Below, piece after piece: positions 45,338 through 57,499 of a stretch of 64,000 nt of DNA. The DNA comes from Cognatilysobacter tabacisoli (GTDB lineage: Bacteria; Pseudomonadota; Gammaproteobacteria; Xanthomonadales; Xanthomonadaceae): NCBI RefSeq assembly GCF_003586305.1, contig NZ_QXJI01000001.1:310001-374000 (forward strand), written 5' to 3'. A program made the position numbers and the translations under genes. Position 1 is the stretch's first letter; every line of letters starts with the position of its first letter. Under the pieces are notes generated by a model. The model saw only the letters and a program-made list of their open reading frames with translations, was not told the DNA's origin and made no database searches.

Positions 45338-46549
45338 ATGAGTAAAGACATCGTCCTCGCCTTCTCCGGCGGACTCGACACCAGCTTCTGCGTTCCGTAC
45401 CTGCAGGAGCGCGGCTGGAACGTGCACACCGTGTTCGCCGACACCGGTGGCGTCGATGCCGACGAGCGCGCCTTCATCGAGGGCCGAGCGGCCGAGCTCG
45501 GCGTCAGTTCGCACGTCACCGTCGATGGCGGCCCGGCGATCTGGGACGGCTTCGTCAAGCCGTTCGTCTGGGCCGGCGAGGGCTACCAGGGCCAGTACCC
45601 GCTGCTGGTGTCGGACCGCTACCTGATCGTCGACGCGGCACTGCAGCGCTGCAACGCGCTCGGCACCAAGGCGATCGCGCACGGCTGCACCGGCATGGGC
45701 AACGACCAGGTGCGCTTCGACCTCGCGGTCAAGGCGCTGGGCGATTACGAGATCGTGGCGCCGATCCGCGAGATCCAGAAGGAGCACACCGCGGTGCGCG
45801 CCTACGAGCAGAAGTACCTCGAGGACCGCGGCTTCGGCGTGCGCGCCAAGCAGCAGGCGTACACGATCAACGAGAACCTGCTCGGACTGACGATGTCGGG
45901 CGGCGAGATCGACCGCTGGCAGGCGCCGGGCGAAGGCGCGGTGGGCTGGTGCAAGCCGCGGGCCGAGTGGCCGGCGCAGCCGCTGCGCGTGCGCATTTCG
46001 TTCAAGCACGGCGAGGCGGTCGCGCTCGACGGCCAGCCGATGGCGGGGCACGAGATGCTGGCCCGGCTCAACGGCCTGTTCGCGCAGTACGGCGTCGGCC
46101 GCGGGCTGTACACCGGCGACACGACGATCGGGCTGAAGGGCCGCATCATCTTCGAGGCGCCGGGCCTGACCGCGCTGCTCGCCGCGCACCGCGCGCTCGA
46201 GGAGACCGTGCTGAGCAAGCAGCAGAACCGCTTCAAGCCCGAGGTCGCGCGCAAGTGGGTGGAGATGGTCTACGAGGGCTTCTTCCACGACCCGCTGAAG
46301 ACCGACCTCGAGGCCTTCCTCGCTTCGAGCCAGGCGACCGTCAACGGCGACGTCGTGCTCGAGACGCACGGAGGCACGGTCACCGCCGTGGCGATCGAGT
46401 CGCCGCACATCCTCAACGCCAAGGGCGCGACGTACGCGCAGGCGGCGGACTGGGGCGTGGCCGAGGCCGAGGGCTTCATCAAGCTGTTCGGCATGAGCAG
46501 CACGCTGTGGGCGGAAGTGAACCGCAGCGGCGAGGGCGGGAAGGCCTGA
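45338..46549 (+). CDS. argG: Argininosuccinate synthase
   Basis: ArgG joins citrulline and aspartate with ATP. The 403-residue protein has the PP-loop [15 protein letters not shown]. It also has [15 protein letters not shown], the citrulline/ATP-binding [17 protein letters not shown], and a C-terminal oligomerisation region. One base separates its stop from the argE GTG. Confidence 0.97.
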   Translation: MSKDIVLAFSGGLDTSFCVPYLQERGWNVHTVFADTGGVDADERAFIEGRAAELGVSSHVTVDGGPAIWDGFVKPFVWAGEGYQGQYPLLVSDRYLIVDAALQRCNALGTKAIAHGCTGMGNDQVRFDLAVKALGDYEIVAPIREIQKEHTAVRAYEQKYLEDRGFGVRAKQQAYTINENLLGLTMSGGEIDRWQAPGEGAVGWCKPRAEWPAQPLRVRISFKHGEAVALDGQPMAGHEMLARLNGLFAQYGVGRGLYTGDTTIGLKGRIIFEAPGLTALLAAHRALEETVLSKQQNRFKPEVARKWVEMVYEGFFHDPLKTDLEAFLASSQATVNGDVVLETHGGTVTAVAIESPHILNAKGATYAQAADWGVAEAEGFIKLFGMSSTLWAEVNRSGEGGKA

Positions 46550-46550
46550 C

Positions 46551-47639
46551 GTGCTGCCGACCGTCCTCCAGCACCTCGACGCGCTGGTGTCGTTCGACAC
46601 CCGCAACCCGCCGCGCCTGATCGGCACCGGAGGGATGTTCGACTACCTGCGCGCGCAGCTCCCGGGCTTCCGCGTCACCGTCACCGACCACGGCGAGGGC
46701 GCGGTGTCGATGCTGGCCGTGCGCGGCCGGCCGACGCGCGTGTTCAACGTGCACATGGACACGGTGCCGTCGTCGCCGGCGTGGAGCGCCGACCCGCACG
46801 TGCTGCGCGTCACCGGCGGCCGCGCGATCGGGCTGGGCGCCTGCGACATCAAGGGCGCCGCGGCCGGGCTGCTGGCCGCCGCGGCCGTCACCGACGGCGA
46901 CGCCGCGTTCCTGTTCTCGACCGACGAGGAGGCCAACGACGCGCGCTGCATCGCGGCGTTCCTCGGCAGCGACCACGGCTTTGCCGAGGCGGTCGTCGCC
47001 GAACCGACGCAGTGCGAGGCGGTGCTCGCGCACCGCGGCATCAGCTCGGTGCTGATGAAGTTCCGCGGCGCCGCCGGGCATGCGTCCGGCGCCAACGCGA
47101 TGCACGCCAGCGCACTGCACCAGGCGATGCGCTGGGGCAACCGTGCGCTCGACTTCGTGGAATCCGAGGCGCACCAGCGCTTCGGCGGCCTGACCGGACT
47201 GCGCTTCAACATCGGCCGGGTCGAGGGCGGGATCAAGGCGAACATGATCGCGCCGAGTGCGGAGGTGCGCTTCGGCTTCCGCCCGCTGCCGTCGATGTCG
47301 ATCGACGGCCTGCACGAACGCTTCGGCACGCTGGTCGAGCCCGGCGCGGTCGAACGCTACGAGGAGACCTTCCGCGGGCCGTCGCTGCCGGCCGGCGACG
47401 TCGCCGCGGCCGAACAGCGCCGGCTCGAGGCGCGCGACCTTGCCGACGCGCTCGAGCTGCCGATCGGCAACGCGGTCGACTTCTGGACCGAGGCCTCGCT
47501 GTTTTCGGCCGCGGGCATGACGGCGATCGTCTACGGCCCGGGCGACATCACCCAAGCGCACACCGCCGACGAGTGGGTCGCGCTCGACCAGCTCGACCGC
47601 TACGCCGGATCCATTGCCCGGATCCTCGGCCAACGATGA
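46551..47639 (+). CDS. argE: Acetylornithine/N-acetylcitrulline deacetylase (M20 family)
   Basis: The 362-residue M20 metallo-deacetylase follows N-acetylornithine carbamoyltransferase, so its substrate here is probably N-acetylcitrulline, giving citrulline. Metal-site motifs are [37 protein letters not shown] with the general base, [15 protein letters not shown], and [13 protein letters not shown] near the end. The start is GTG at 46551. The stop overlaps the argB start by 4 nt. Confidence 0.94.
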   Translation: MLPTVLQHLDALVSFDTRNPPRLIGTGGMFDYLRAQLPGFRVTVTDHGEGAVSMLAVRGRPTRVFNVHMDTVPSSPAWSADPHVLRVTGGRAIGLGACDIKGAAAGLLAAAAVTDGDAAFLFSTDEEANDARCIAAFLGSDHGFAEAVVAEPTQCEAVLAHRGISSVLMKFRGAAGHASGANAMHASALHQAMRWGNRALDFVESEAHQRFGGLTGLRFNIGRVEGGIKANMIAPSAEVRFGFRPLPSMSIDGLHERFGTLVEPGAVERYEETFRGPSLPAGDVAAAEQRRLEARDLADALELPIGNAVDFWTEASLFSAAGMTAIVYGPGDITQAHTADEWVALDQLDRYAGSIARILGQR

Positions 47640-48982
47640 ACACCATGACCAACGTCCACGACATCCAGACCCGCCAGACCATCGTCCGACTGCTGTCGAG
47701 CATGGCCAGCGCGAAGGAGATCAGCCAGTACCTCAAGCGCTTCTCGCAGCTCGACGCCGCGCGCTTCGCCGTGGTCAAGGTCGGCGGCGCGGTGCTGCGC
47801 GACGACCTCGACGCGCTGACCTCGTCGCTGTCGTTCCTGCAGGACGTCGGCCTGACGCCGATCGTCATCCACGGCGCCGGTCCGCAGCTGGACGAGGCGC
47901 TCTCGGCCGCCGGCATCGAGAAGCACACCGTCGACGGCCTGCGCGTGACCTCGCCGGAGGCGCTGGCGATCGTGCGCCGCGTGTTCCAGGCGCAGAACCT
48001 CAAGCTGGTCGAGGCGCTGCAGGCCGCCGACGCGCGCGCGACGTCGATCGTCTCGGGCGTGTTCGAGGCCGAGTACCTCGACCGCGACACCTACGGGCTG
48101 GTCGGCGAGGTCAAGGGCGTGCACCTGGCACCGATCGAGGCCGCGCTGCACGCCGGGTCGATTCCGGTGATCGCCAGCCTTGGCGAAACCCCCGGCGGCC
48201 AGATCCTCAACGTCAACGCCGACTTTGCGGCGAACGAGCTGGTGCAGGTGCTGCAGCCGTACAAGATCGTGTTCCTGACCGGCACCGGCGGCCTGCTCGA
48301 TGCCGAGGGCCGGCTGATCGACTCGATCAACCTGTCGACCGAGTACGAGCACCTGATCGCGCAGCCGTGGATCAACGGGGGCATGCGCGTGAAGATCGAG
48401 CAGATCAAGGACCTGCTCGACACCCTGCCGCTGACGTCGTCGGTGTCGATCACCCGCCCGGCGGAGCTGGCCAAGGAGCTGTTCACGCACAAGGGTTCGG
48501 GCACGCTGGTGCGCCGCGGCGAGCGCGTGCTGCAGGCCGCGACGTGGTCCGAGCTCGACCTGCCGCGGCTGAAGGAGCTGATCGAGTCCGCGTTCGGGCG
48601 CACGCTGCTGCCGGACTACTTCGAGCGCACCGCGCTGAAGCGGGCGTACGTGAGCGAGAACTACCGCGCCGCGGTGATCCTGACCGACGAACAGGCCGAT
48701 GGAAGCGGGGGCTACACCTACCTCGACAAGTTCGCCGTGCTCGACGAAGCGCAGGGCGAGGGCCTCGGGCGCGCGGTCTGGCAGGTGATGCGCGAGCAGA
48801 ACCCGCGGCTGTTCTGGCGCTCGCGCCACGGCAACCCGGTCAACCCGTTCTACTACGCCGAGTCCGACGGCTGCCTCAAGCTCGAGCACTGGAAGGTGTT
48901 CTGGTTCGGGCTGGCGTCGTTCGACGAGATCCGCGACTGCGTCGAGTTGGCGCGGCGCCGCCCGCCAACGCTGGAAGGCTGA
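47636..48982 (+). CDS. argB: Bifunctional N-acetylglutamate kinase / N-acetyltransferase
   Basis: The 448-residue protein joins an acetylglutamate kinase domain (about residues 40-290; [56 protein letters not shown]) to a C-terminal GNAT domain of the DUF619/NAT class. That domain covers about 295-448 and includes [37 protein letters not shown] and WKVFWFGL. Fusions of this type in Xanthomonas, Xylella and Maricaulis are known to carry out the first two steps of arginine synthesis, acetylation and phosphorylation of glutamate. No separate argA or argJ is in the window. Confidence 0.95.
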   Translation: MNTMTNVHDIQTRQTIVRLLSSMASAKEISQYLKRFSQLDAARFAVVKVGGAVLRDDLDALTSSLSFLQDVGLTPIVIHGAGPQLDEALSAAGIEKHTVDGLRVTSPEALAIVRRVFQAQNLKLVEALQAADARATSIVSGVFEAEYLDRDTYGLVGEVKGVHLAPIEAALHAGSIPVIASLGETPGGQILNVNADFAANELVQVLQPYKIVFLTGTGGLLDAEGRLIDSINLSTEYEHLIAQPWINGGMRVKIEQIKDLLDTLPLTSSVSITRPAELAKELFTHKGSGTLVRRGERVLQAATWSELDLPRLKELIESAFGRTLLPDYFERTALKRAYVSENYRAAVILTDEQADGSGGYTYLDKFAVLDEAQGEGLGRAVWQVMREQNPRLFWRSRHGNPVNPFYYAESDGCLKLEHWKVFWFGLASFDEIRDCVELARRRPPTLEG

Positions 48983-49014
48983 CCCGTCATGCCCATCCGC
49001 ACCGGAGCAAACGC

Positions 49015-49959
49015 ATGAGCATCTCGATCGGCCTGGTCGGCGCGCGCGGCTACGTGGGCACCGAACTGATCCGCCTGCTCGATGCGCACCCGCGTTTCGA
49101 ACTGGCGTTCGTGTCGTCGCGCGAGCGCGAGGGCCAGCGCGTCGCCGACCACGAACCGGCCTACCGCGGCGATCTGTCGTACGTCGCCTACGGGCCGGAG
49201 CAGGCGGCCGGGCAGGGCGTCGACGCGCTGGTGCTGGCGCTGCCGAACGGCAAGGCGGCCCCGTTCGTCGCGGCGATCGACGCCGCCGCGCCCCGCACCC
49301 TGCTGCTCGACCTGTCAGCCGATTACCGCTTCGACGACGGCTGGTACTACGGGCTGCCGGAACTGTCGCGCGCGCGCTACGACGGCCAGCGGCGGATCAG
49401 CAATCCCGGCTGCTATGCGACCGCGATGCAGCTGGCGATCGCGCCGATGTGCGACGCCCTGGACGGTCCAGTGCAGTGCTTCGGCGTCTCGGGCTATTCC
49501 GGCGCCGGCACCACGCCGTCGGACAAGAACGACCTCGCCAAGCTGCGCGACAACCTGATGCCGTACGCGCTGACCGGCCACGTGCACGAACGCGAGGTCA
49601 CCCGCCAGCTCGACCACCCGGTCGAGTTCATGCCGCACGTGGCGCCGCACTTCCGCGGCCTGACGATCACCGCGAACCTGCACCTGACGCGCGCGTTCGA
49701 GCGCGCCGAGGCGGTCGCGCGCTACCGCAGCATCTATGCCGGCGAGCCGCTGGTGCGGGTCGGCGACGAGGCGCCGTGGGTCAGCGCGATCGCCGGCGCG
49801 CACCACGTTGACCTCGGCGGCTTCGCCGTGGCCGACGACGGGCGCCGTCTGGTGGTCGTCGCGACCGAGGACAACCTGCTGAAGGGCGCGGCGACCCAGG
49901 CGCTGCAGAACCTCAACCTCGCATTCGGCTTCGACGAGATGACGGGTATTCCACGCTAG
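49015..49959 (+). CDS. argC: N-acetyl-gamma-glutamyl-phosphate reductase
   Basis: The 314-residue dehydrogenase reduces acetylglutamyl phosphate to the semialdehyde. It has an N-terminal NADP fold ([18 protein letters not shown]), the catalytic Cys in [17 protein letters not shown], and [30 protein letters not shown] contains the catalytic His region. GGAG lies seven bases before ATG 49015. argH follows after 165 bp. Confidence 0.96.
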   Translation: MSISIGLVGARGYVGTELIRLLDAHPRFELAFVSSREREGQRVADHEPAYRGDLSYVAYGPEQAAGQGVDALVLALPNGKAAPFVAAIDAAAPRTLLLDLSADYRFDDGWYYGLPELSRARYDGQRRISNPGCYATAMQLAIAPMCDALDGPVQCFGVSGYSGAGTTPSDKNDLAKLRDNLMPYALTGHVHEREVTRQLDHPVEFMPHVAPHFRGLTITANLHLTRAFERAEAVARYRSIYAGEPLVRVGDEAPWVSAIAGAHHVDLGGFAVADDGRRLVVVATEDNLLKGAATQALQNLNLAFGFDEMTGIPR

Positions 49960-50090
49960 GGCGGGCCGCGAACCGCCACGGCGGGGCACGCGACGGCGGT
50001 GCAGTTGTCCGGTGCAAGCGCCGTCGGAGCAGTACCCGCCGTACGGGTCGCCCCGGAAGCGCGCATGGTTTCAACGGTTTGGATTGAACC

Positions 50091-50108
50091 CGCGGGCATC
50101 GGCCCGCG
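50091..50108 (+). promoter_or_regulatory. Hairpin next to the argH ribosome-binding site
   Basis: CGCGGGC-ATCG-GCCCGCG forms a perfect 7-bp G+C stem. It ends two bases before GAAGGA, the argH Shine-Dalgarno. It has no T tract. It sits in the only long gap (165 bp) of the arg-pro operon. It may be an mRNA-processing or stability element. Confidence 0.4.
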
Positions 50109-50124
50109 ACGAAGGATGAAGACG

Positions 50125-51414
50125 ATGTCCGATCTGCTCTGGCAAAAATCCGGCGTCAAGGTGGACGCGCGCATCCAGCAGTTCCTCGCCGGCGAGGATG
50201 TGGTGCTCGACCGCGAGTTCTTCCTGTTCGACATCGACGCCAGCCGCGCGCATGCGCAGGGGCTGCAGCGGATCGGCATCCTGTCGGCCGACGAGCTGGC
50301 GTCGCTGGAGCGCGAACTCGCCGCGCTGGCGGACGACTTCCGCAGCGGGGCGTTCGTGCTCGACGATCGCTTCGAGGACGGGCACTCGGCGATCGAGGCG
50401 CGGCTGACCGAGCGGGTCGGCGACGCCGGCCGCAAGATCCACACCGGGCGCAGCCGCAACGACCAGGTGCTCGTCGCCACGCGCCTGTGGCTGAAGGACC
50501 GGCTCGCGCGCGTCGCCGCGCTGTGCCGCGAGAGCGCGCAGGTCGCGCTGGCCCGCGCCGGGGCCGAGGCGGCGCTGCCGCTGCCCGGCTACACCCACCT
50601 GCAGCGTGCGGTCGTGTCGTCGGCCGGCATGTGGTGGGCGGCGTGGGCCGAAGGCTTCATCGACGACGCGGTGCGCGCCGGCGACACGCTCGCCTGGGTC
50701 GACGCCAACCCGCTCGGCAGCGCCGCCGGCTACGGCGTCAACCTGCCGCTGGACCGCGACCACACCACCGCGGCGCTGGGCTTCGGCCGGCTGCAGGTGT
50801 CCGCCGCGTACGCGCAACTGTCGCGCGGCAAGTTCGAAATGGCGGCGATCGAGGCGCTTTCGTCGGCGCTGCTCGATCTGCGCCGGCTGGCGTGGGACCT
50901 GAGCCTGTTCACCAGCGCGGAGTTCGGCTTCGTCGCGCTGCCGGCCGAGTACACGACCGGCAGCTCGATCATGCCGAACAAGCGCAACCCGGACGTAATC
51001 GAGCTGATGCGCGCCAGCTACTCGGCCGCTGCGGCCGCGCGCACCGAGGTCGAGCAGCTGCTGTCGCTGCCGTCGGGCTATCACCGGGACCTGCAGTTCT
51101 CCAAGGGCGCGATCTTCCACGCATTCGGCCGCGGGCTGGCTGCGCTCGAGCTGCTGCCGGACCTGCTGCGCAACCTCGAGTGGAGGCCCGACGCGATGCG
51201 CGCGGCGCTCGAGCCGTCGATGTACGCCACGGACCTGGCGATCGACCTCGCGCGCGAGGGGCTGCCGTTCCGCGAGGCCTACCGCCAGGCCGCCGATCCG
51301 GCGCGCTGGGCGCAGGTCGATCCCGAGGCCAGCCTCGCTGCGCGCGTGTCGCCCGGCGCAGCCGCCGAGCTGCGGCTCGACGCGCTGCAGCGACGGCTGC
51401 AGGCGCTGGGCTGA
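50125..51414 (+). CDS. argH: Argininosuccinate lyase
   Basis: ArgH releases arginine and fumarate from argininosuccinate. The 429-residue protein has the early [48 protein letters not shown] and the superfamily signature [19 protein letters not shown] stands eight bases before ATG 50125. ATG 50116 lies too close to it. The final stop overlaps the proB ATG by one base (TGATG). Confidence 0.97.
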   Translation: MSDLLWQKSGVKVDARIQQFLAGEDVVLDREFFLFDIDASRAHAQGLQRIGILSADELASLERELAALADDFRSGAFVLDDRFEDGHSAIEARLTERVGDAGRKIHTGRSRNDQVLVATRLWLKDRLARVAALCRESAQVALARAGAEAALPLPGYTHLQRAVVSSAGMWWAAWAEGFIDDAVRAGDTLAWVDANPLGSAAGYGVNLPLDRDHTTAALGFGRLQVSAAYAQLSRGKFEMAAIEALSSALLDLRRLAWDLSLFTSAEFGFVALPAEYTTGSSIMPNKRNPDVIELMRASYSAAAAARTEVEQLLSLPSGYHRDLQFSKGAIFHAFGRGLAALELLPDLLRNLEWRPDAMRAALEPSMYATDLAIDLAREGLPFREAYRQAADPARWAQVDPEASLAARVSPGAAAELRLDALQRRLQALG

Positions 51415-52564
51415 TGGCCGCGCCTGCCGACTTCGCGGCGCAGCCGCTGCCCCCGTGGCGGCGCGCGGTGCTGAAGGTCGGCAGCAGCCTGCTGGCGCAG
51501 CCCGGCGGCGGCCTCGACGACGCCCACGCGCGCGCGCTGGCGGCGTTCATCCAAGCCGCGCGCGCGAGCGGGCGCGAGGTCGTACTCGTGTCGTCCGGCG
51601 CGGTGGCCGCGGGGCGCGGGCGGGTCGGCGACGGCGGCGAGGGACTGGTCCTGCGGCAGGCGCTCGCGGCGCTCGGCCAGGCCGCGCTGATCGGTTTCTG
51701 GCAGGGGCTCACCGACGCGCCGGTCGCGCAGGTGCTGCTGTCGCACGACGACCTGCGCAACCGCCGCCGCTACCTCAATGCGCGCGCCAGCCTGCGCGAG
51801 CTGCTGCGGCTCGGCGCGTTGCCGGTGGTCAACGAGAACGACACGGTCGCCGTCGACGAACTCAAGCTCGGCGACAACGACAACCTCGCCGCCGCGGTCG
51901 CGTCGCTGGTCGATGCCGACCTGCTGCTGATCGCCACCGACATCGGCGGCCTGTACAGCGCGAATCCGGCCAGCGATCCGACCGCCGTCGCGATCACGCG
52001 CGTCGAGCAGGTCACCCCGGCACTGCTGCAGTCCGCCGGCGGCGCCGCCGGCTCGCTCGGCACCGGCGGCATGCGCACCAAGCTCGAGGCGGGCGCGAAG
52101 GCCGCCGCCGCCGGCATCGGCACGGCGCTTTTCTGCGGACGCGATGCCGACGTCGTGGCGGCGCTGGGCGAGGGCCGGCTGGTCGGCACGCTGGTCGCGC
52201 CGCTCGGCAGCCGGCTGCGGGCGCGGCAGCAGTGGCTGCGGCATGCGCCGGCGTCGGGCGTGCTCGAGATGGACGCCGGCGCGGCGTCGGCGCTGGGCGC
52301 GCGCGGCGCGTCGCTGCTGCCCGGCGGCATTTCCGCGGTGCGCGGCGATTTCCTCCGCGGCGACGTCGTCGACCTGGTGGCCGGCGACGCGCTGCTCGGC
52401 CGTGGCCTGGTCCAGTACAGCGCGCACGAGGTCCGGCGCATCGCCGGCCGCCACAGCCGCGAAATCGAGTCGCTGCTCGGGTTCCGCTATGGCGAAGCGG
52501 TGGTCCACCGCGACGACCTGGTGCTGCTCGACGCGGTGTCCGCACACGCTGCGGGCGCGGCGCC

Positions 52565-52568
<4 letters not shown>
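51414..52568 (+). CDS. proB: Glutamate 5-kinase
   Basis: ProB phosphorylates glutamate in proline synthesis. The 384-residue protein has the kinase domain ([60 protein letters not shown]) and a C-terminal PUA domain from about residue 285. Feedback control by proline is usual for the family. It is coupled to argH (1-nt overlap) and proA (4 nt). Confidence 0.96.
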
Positions 52569-53857
<1,289 letters not shown>

Positions 53858-53894
53858 GCGCGGCACCGGCGCGGGCACGCTCCGAAAACGAAAA

Positions 53895-53920
53895 AAGCCG
53901 GCGCGAGGCCGGCTTCTTCG
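53895..53920 (+). terminator. Terminator between proA and tRNA-Pro
   Basis: An 8-bp stem AAGCCGGC/GCCGGCTT with loop GCGAG is preceded by AAAA and followed by CTTCTT. Because the upstream flank is A-rich it can also stop the tRNA-Pro transcript coming from the other side. Confidence 0.82.
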
Positions 53921-53929
53921 TCGATCTGT

Positions 53930-54006
53930 TGGTCGGGGAGACAGGATTTGAACCTGCGACTTCTACGTCCCGAACGTAGCGCTCTACCAGGCTGAGCTAC
54001 ACCCCG
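53930..54006 (-). tRNA. tRNA-Pro (anticodon CGG)
   Basis: The cloverleaf on the reverse strand has acceptor CGGGGTG/CTCCCCG with a single T-T mismatch. The D-arm is GCTC AGCCTGGTA GAGC, and the anticodon arm CTACG/CGTAG has loop TTCGGGA. The T-arm loop is TTCAAAT. The anticodon CGG reads CCG. CCA is encoded. Confidence 0.95.
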
Positions 54007-54151
54007 ACTGCGAGCCGCGAATTCTAGCGGCCCGGCCCCGGTCGAGGCAAGGGGTTCGGCCCGCCGACCGCAGCGCTGGCCCGGGCGGACGGTGGCGGTC
54101 CGTTAAACTGTGCGCATCGCGCCACGGCGCCGACCGCACCGGAGTCCCACC

Positions 54152-55543
54152 TTGATCAAGCCGCGAACCCCGCCCGGGGTCATGGAGCTGCTGCCTCCTG
54201 ACCAGATCGCGTTCCAGCGCATGCTGGACACGATCCGCCGCAACTTCGAGCGGTTCGGCTTCCTGCCGGTGGAAACCCCGGTCATGGAGCTGTCCGAGGT
54301 GCTGCTGACGAAGTCGGGCGGAGAAACCGAGCGGCAGGTGTACTTCGTGCAGTCGACCGGCGCGCTGGCCAAGACTGCCGACGGCGCGGGCGAGGGCGTG
54401 CCGGAGCTGGCGCTGCGCTTCGACCTGACCGTGCCGCTGGCCCGCTACGTGGCCGAGCACGAGCACGAGCTCGCGTTCCCGTTCCGCCGCTACCAGATGC
54501 AGCGCGTCTACCGCGGCGAGCGCGCCCAGCGCGGGCGCTTCCGCGAGTTCTACCAGTGCGACATCGACGTGATCGGCAAGGATGCGTTGAGCGTCCGCCA
54601 CGATGCCGAACTGCCGGCGGTCATCTACGCGGTGTTCTCCGAGCTGGCGATCGGCGCGTTCACCATCCAGCTCAACAACCGCAAGCTCATGCGTGGGTTC
54701 TTCGAAGCGCAGGGCGTCGCCGACGGCGAGTTGCAGGCGCTGGTGCTGCGCGAGGTCGACAAGCTCGACAAGCGCGGCGAGGACTACGTCCGCGAGACGC
54801 TGGCGGGCCAAGGTTTCGGCCTGCCCGCCGATGCCATCGGCCGCATCCTCGATTTCGTCAAGGTGCGTTCGACCTCGCACGGCGACGCGCTGGCGCGGCT
54901 GGCCGCGCTCGGCGACGGCAACGAAGCGCTGCGCCAAGGCGTGGCCGAGCTGCGCGAGGTGCTGGAGCTCGTGCGCGCGATGGGCGTGCCGGAAACGCAC
55001 TACGCGCTGAACTTCTCGATCGCGCGCGGGCTCGACTACTACACCGGCACCGTCTACGAGACCACGCTCAACGACTACCCGCAGATCGGCTCGATCTGCT
55101 CGGGCGGCCGCTACGAGGACCTCGCCGGTCACTACACCAAGTCGAAGCTGCCCGGCGTCGGCATTTCGATCGGGCTGACGCGGCTGTTCTGGCAGCTGCG
55201 CGAGGCCGGCATCGTCGACCGCGCCAGCAGCACCGTGCAGGTGCTGGTCACGCAGATGGACGAGGCGCACCTGCCGCACTGCCTCGCGGTGGCCAGCGAG
55301 CTGCGCCACGGCGGCATCAACACCGAAGTCGTGATGGAGCCGTCCAAGCTCGGCAAGCAGTTCAAGTACGCAGACCGCGCCGGCATCCGCTTCGTCGTCG
55401 TGCTGGGCGAGGACGAGATCGGCAAGGGCACGGTGACGGTCAAGGACCTGCGCCGCGAAGACCAGTTCGAGGTCGCCCGCAGCGAGCTGGCGCGCACGCT
55501 GCGCGTCGAGCTGGCACAGGCCGCGGCGCTGGTGTCGGCATGA
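54152..55543 (+). CDS. hisS: Histidyl-tRNA synthetase
   Basis: The 463-residue class II synthetase has [20 protein letters not shown] at the N-terminus. Motif 2 is [28 protein letters not shown]. The histidine-specific block [16 protein letters not shown] and motif 3 [12 protein letters not shown] follow. A C-terminal anticodon-binding domain is present. The start is TTG at 54152, with GGAG seven bases upstream; no ATG gives the conserved N-terminus. A TTAAAC -10-like box is near 54103. The stop overlaps the ammonia-lyase start by 4 nt. Confidence 0.95.
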   Translation: MIKPRTPPGVMELLPPDQIAFQRMLDTIRRNFERFGFLPVETPVMELSEVLLTKSGGETERQVYFVQSTGALAKTADGAGEGVPELALRFDLTVPLARYVAEHEHELAFPFRRYQMQRVYRGERAQRGRFREFYQCDIDVIGKDALSVRHDAELPAVIYAVFSELAIGAFTIQLNNRKLMRGFFEAQGVADGELQALVLREVDKLDKRGEDYVRETLAGQGFGLPADAIGRILDFVKVRSTSHGDALARLAALGDGNEALRQGVAELREVLELVRAMGVPETHYALNFSIARGLDYYTGTVYETTLNDYPQIGSICSGGRYEDLAGHYTKSKLPGVGISIGLTRLFWQLREAGIVDRASSTVQVLVTQMDEAHLPHCLAVASELRHGGINTEVVMEPSKLGKQFKYADRAGIRFVVVLGEDEIGKGTVTVKDLRREDQFEVARSELARTLRVELAQAAALVSA

Positions 55544-57438
55544 AGCGCGTCCGCCTCGACGGCCGCTCGCTGACCCGCGCGCAGCTGGTCGCCGTCGCCC
55601 ACGGCGCGCAGGTCGAGCTGGCCGAGGACCAGCTGCCCGCGGTCGCGCGCGCGGCCGATTTCCTCGCCGAGCAGGTCCGCCGCGAGGAACCCATCTACGG
55701 CGTGTCGACCGGCTTCGGCAGCAATGCCGACCGCCTGCTCGGCGGCCACCACCTGCGCGACGAGCTGCCCGGCGCGACGCGTTCGGCCGAGGGCCTGCAC
55801 GAGGAGCTGCAGCGCAACCTGATCGTGACCCACGCGGTCTGCGTCGGCGAGCCATTCGCGCCCGAGGTGGTCCGCGCGATGGTGTGCATCCGCATCAACA
55901 CGCTGATGCGCGGCCACTCCGGCATCCGCGTGCAGACGCTGCAGGCGATGGCGGCGATGCTCAACGCCGGGATCGTGCCGCTGGTGCCGCAGCTGGGCTC
56001 GGTCGGCGCGTCGGGCGACCTGGCGCCGCTGTCGCACCTGGCGATCGTGCTGCTCGGCGGTGGCGAAGCGTTCTACCAGGGCGAGCGCGTGGCGGGCGCC
56101 GTGGCGCTGGAGCGTGCGGGCCTGGCGCCGGTGACGCTGTCGTACAAGGAAGGGCTCGCCCTGAACAACGGCACCGCGCAGATGCTGGCCTGCGGCGTGC
56201 TGGCGCTCGCGCGCCTGGAGGAGCTGCTCGACACCGCCGACCTGGCCGCGGCGATGACGATCGACGCGTTTGCCGGCCGGCTCGGCGCGTTCGCGCCCGA
56301 GGTCCATGCGCTGCGCCCGCACCCGGGCCAGGTCGCCGCCGCCGAGCACATCCGCACGCTGCTGGCCGGCTCAACGCTGGCCGACATCCCGTACCACCTG
56401 GTGCCGCGCTTCCGCCCGTGGCTGCCGACCAGCTGGGACACCCACGAGGCGCAGGCGCTGCGCTTCGACATCGGCTGGGACTGGGTGCCGCTGACCCAGC
56501 GCCACGGCCGCGAGAAGTTCTACCAGCGCTTCCGTCCGTTCCGCGGCGGCAAGAAGCACCAGCCGCAGGACAGCTACTCGCTGCGCTGCACGCCGCAGGT
56601 GCACGGTGCGGTGCGCGATGCCGCGGCGCAGGCCGCGCGCGTGCTCGAGGTCGAGCTCAACGCGCTGACCGACAACCCGATCGTGTTCCCGGACGCGCAG
56701 GCCGAGCACGTCGAGCAGCAGGTGATCTCGGCCGGCCACTTCCACGGCATGCCGCTGGCGCTGGCGATGAGCTACGTCAAGGCGGCGATCCCGGTGCTGG
56801 CGAGCATCTCCGAGCGCCGGCTCAACAAGCTGGTCGACCCGGCCACCAGCGACGGCCTGCCGGGCTTCCTGATCGGCAACGAGGACGCGACCGAATCGGG
56901 TCACATGATCGTGCAGTACACCGCCGCGGCGATCGTCAACGACCTCGCCAGCCGTGCGCACCCGGCCTCGGTGTACTCGATCCCGACCAGCGCCAACGCC
57001 GAGGACCACGTGTCGATGGGCGCCAACGAGGCGCGCCACGTGCTGGCGATGGTCGACGACCTCGGCAAGGTGCTCGCGCTCGAGCTGTACACCGCCGCAC
57101 AGGCGCTGGACCTGCGCCGCGACATGATCAACGCCGCGCGCGCGCTGGCCGGGCGTGCCGATGCGGCGGCGCTGGCGACGAAGGTGGCCGGCGGCCCGGC
57201 ACCCGACGCGGCGGACTACCCGGTGTTCCTGGCCGAGGTCGAAGCGCTGCGCGCCGAGCTCGCCGCCGCCGACGCGTTCCGTCCCGGCCACGCGATCGCC
57301 GCGGCGCACGCCGCCATCCGCGCCGAGATCGCGTTCCTGGACCGGGACCGCGCGATGGACGGCGAAGTCGCCACCGCCGTCCGGCTGGTCCGCGACGGCG
57401 TGGTGCTCGCGGCAGCGCGCACGGTCGAGCGGGGCTGA
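55540..57438 (+). CDS. Aromatic amino acid (histidine-type) ammonia-lyase, elongated
   Basis: The protein belongs to the HutH/PAL superfamily, which uses a self-made MIO cofactor to remove ammonia from His, Phe or Tyr. The cofactor triplet Ala-Ser-Gly is at 157-159 in [37 protein letters not shown] and the late [10 protein letters not shown] are also present. The substrate-switch region reads LIVTH, closer to the Ser-His of histidine lyases than to His-Leu of tyrosine lyases. The 632 residues exceed the usual ~510. Part of the excess is a basic/aromatic insertion (about 282-342) before QDSYS. It is coupled to hisS by 4 nt, not to other hut genes, so the physiological substrate is uncertain. 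Confidence 0.85.
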   Translation: MKRVRLDGRSLTRAQLVAVAHGAQVELAEDQLPAVARAADFLAEQVRREEPIYGVSTGFGSNADRLLGGHHLRDELPGATRSAEGLHEELQRNLIVTHAVCVGEPFAPEVVRAMVCIRINTLMRGHSGIRVQTLQAMAAMLNAGIVPLVPQLGSVGASGDLAPLSHLAIVLLGGGEAFYQGERVAGAVALERAGLAPVTLSYKEGLALNNGTAQMLACGVLALARLEELLDTADLAAAMTIDAFAGRLGAFAPEVHALRPHPGQVAAAEHIRTLLAGSTLADIPYHLVPRFRPWLPTSWDTHEAQALRFDIGWDWVPLTQRHGREKFYQRFRPFRGGKKHQPQDSYSLRCTPQVHGAVRDAAAQAARVLEVELNALTDNPIVFPDAQAEHVEQQVISAGHFHGMPLALAMSYVKAAIPVLASISERRLNKLVDPATSDGLPGFLIGNEDATESGHMIVQYTAAAIVNDLASRAHPASVYSIPTSANAEDHVSMGANEARHVLAMVDDLGKVLALELYTAAQALDLRRDMINAARALAGRADAAALATKVAGGPAPDAADYPVFLAEVEALRAELAAADAFRPGHAIAAAHAAIRAEIAFLDRDRAMDGEVATAVRLVRDGVVLAAARTVERG

Positions 57439-57499
57439 GGGTCGCCGGCGGCGCGCGACGCGCCGTCGGCGCGATCGCACCGCAGCGCAGAAACGCGGC

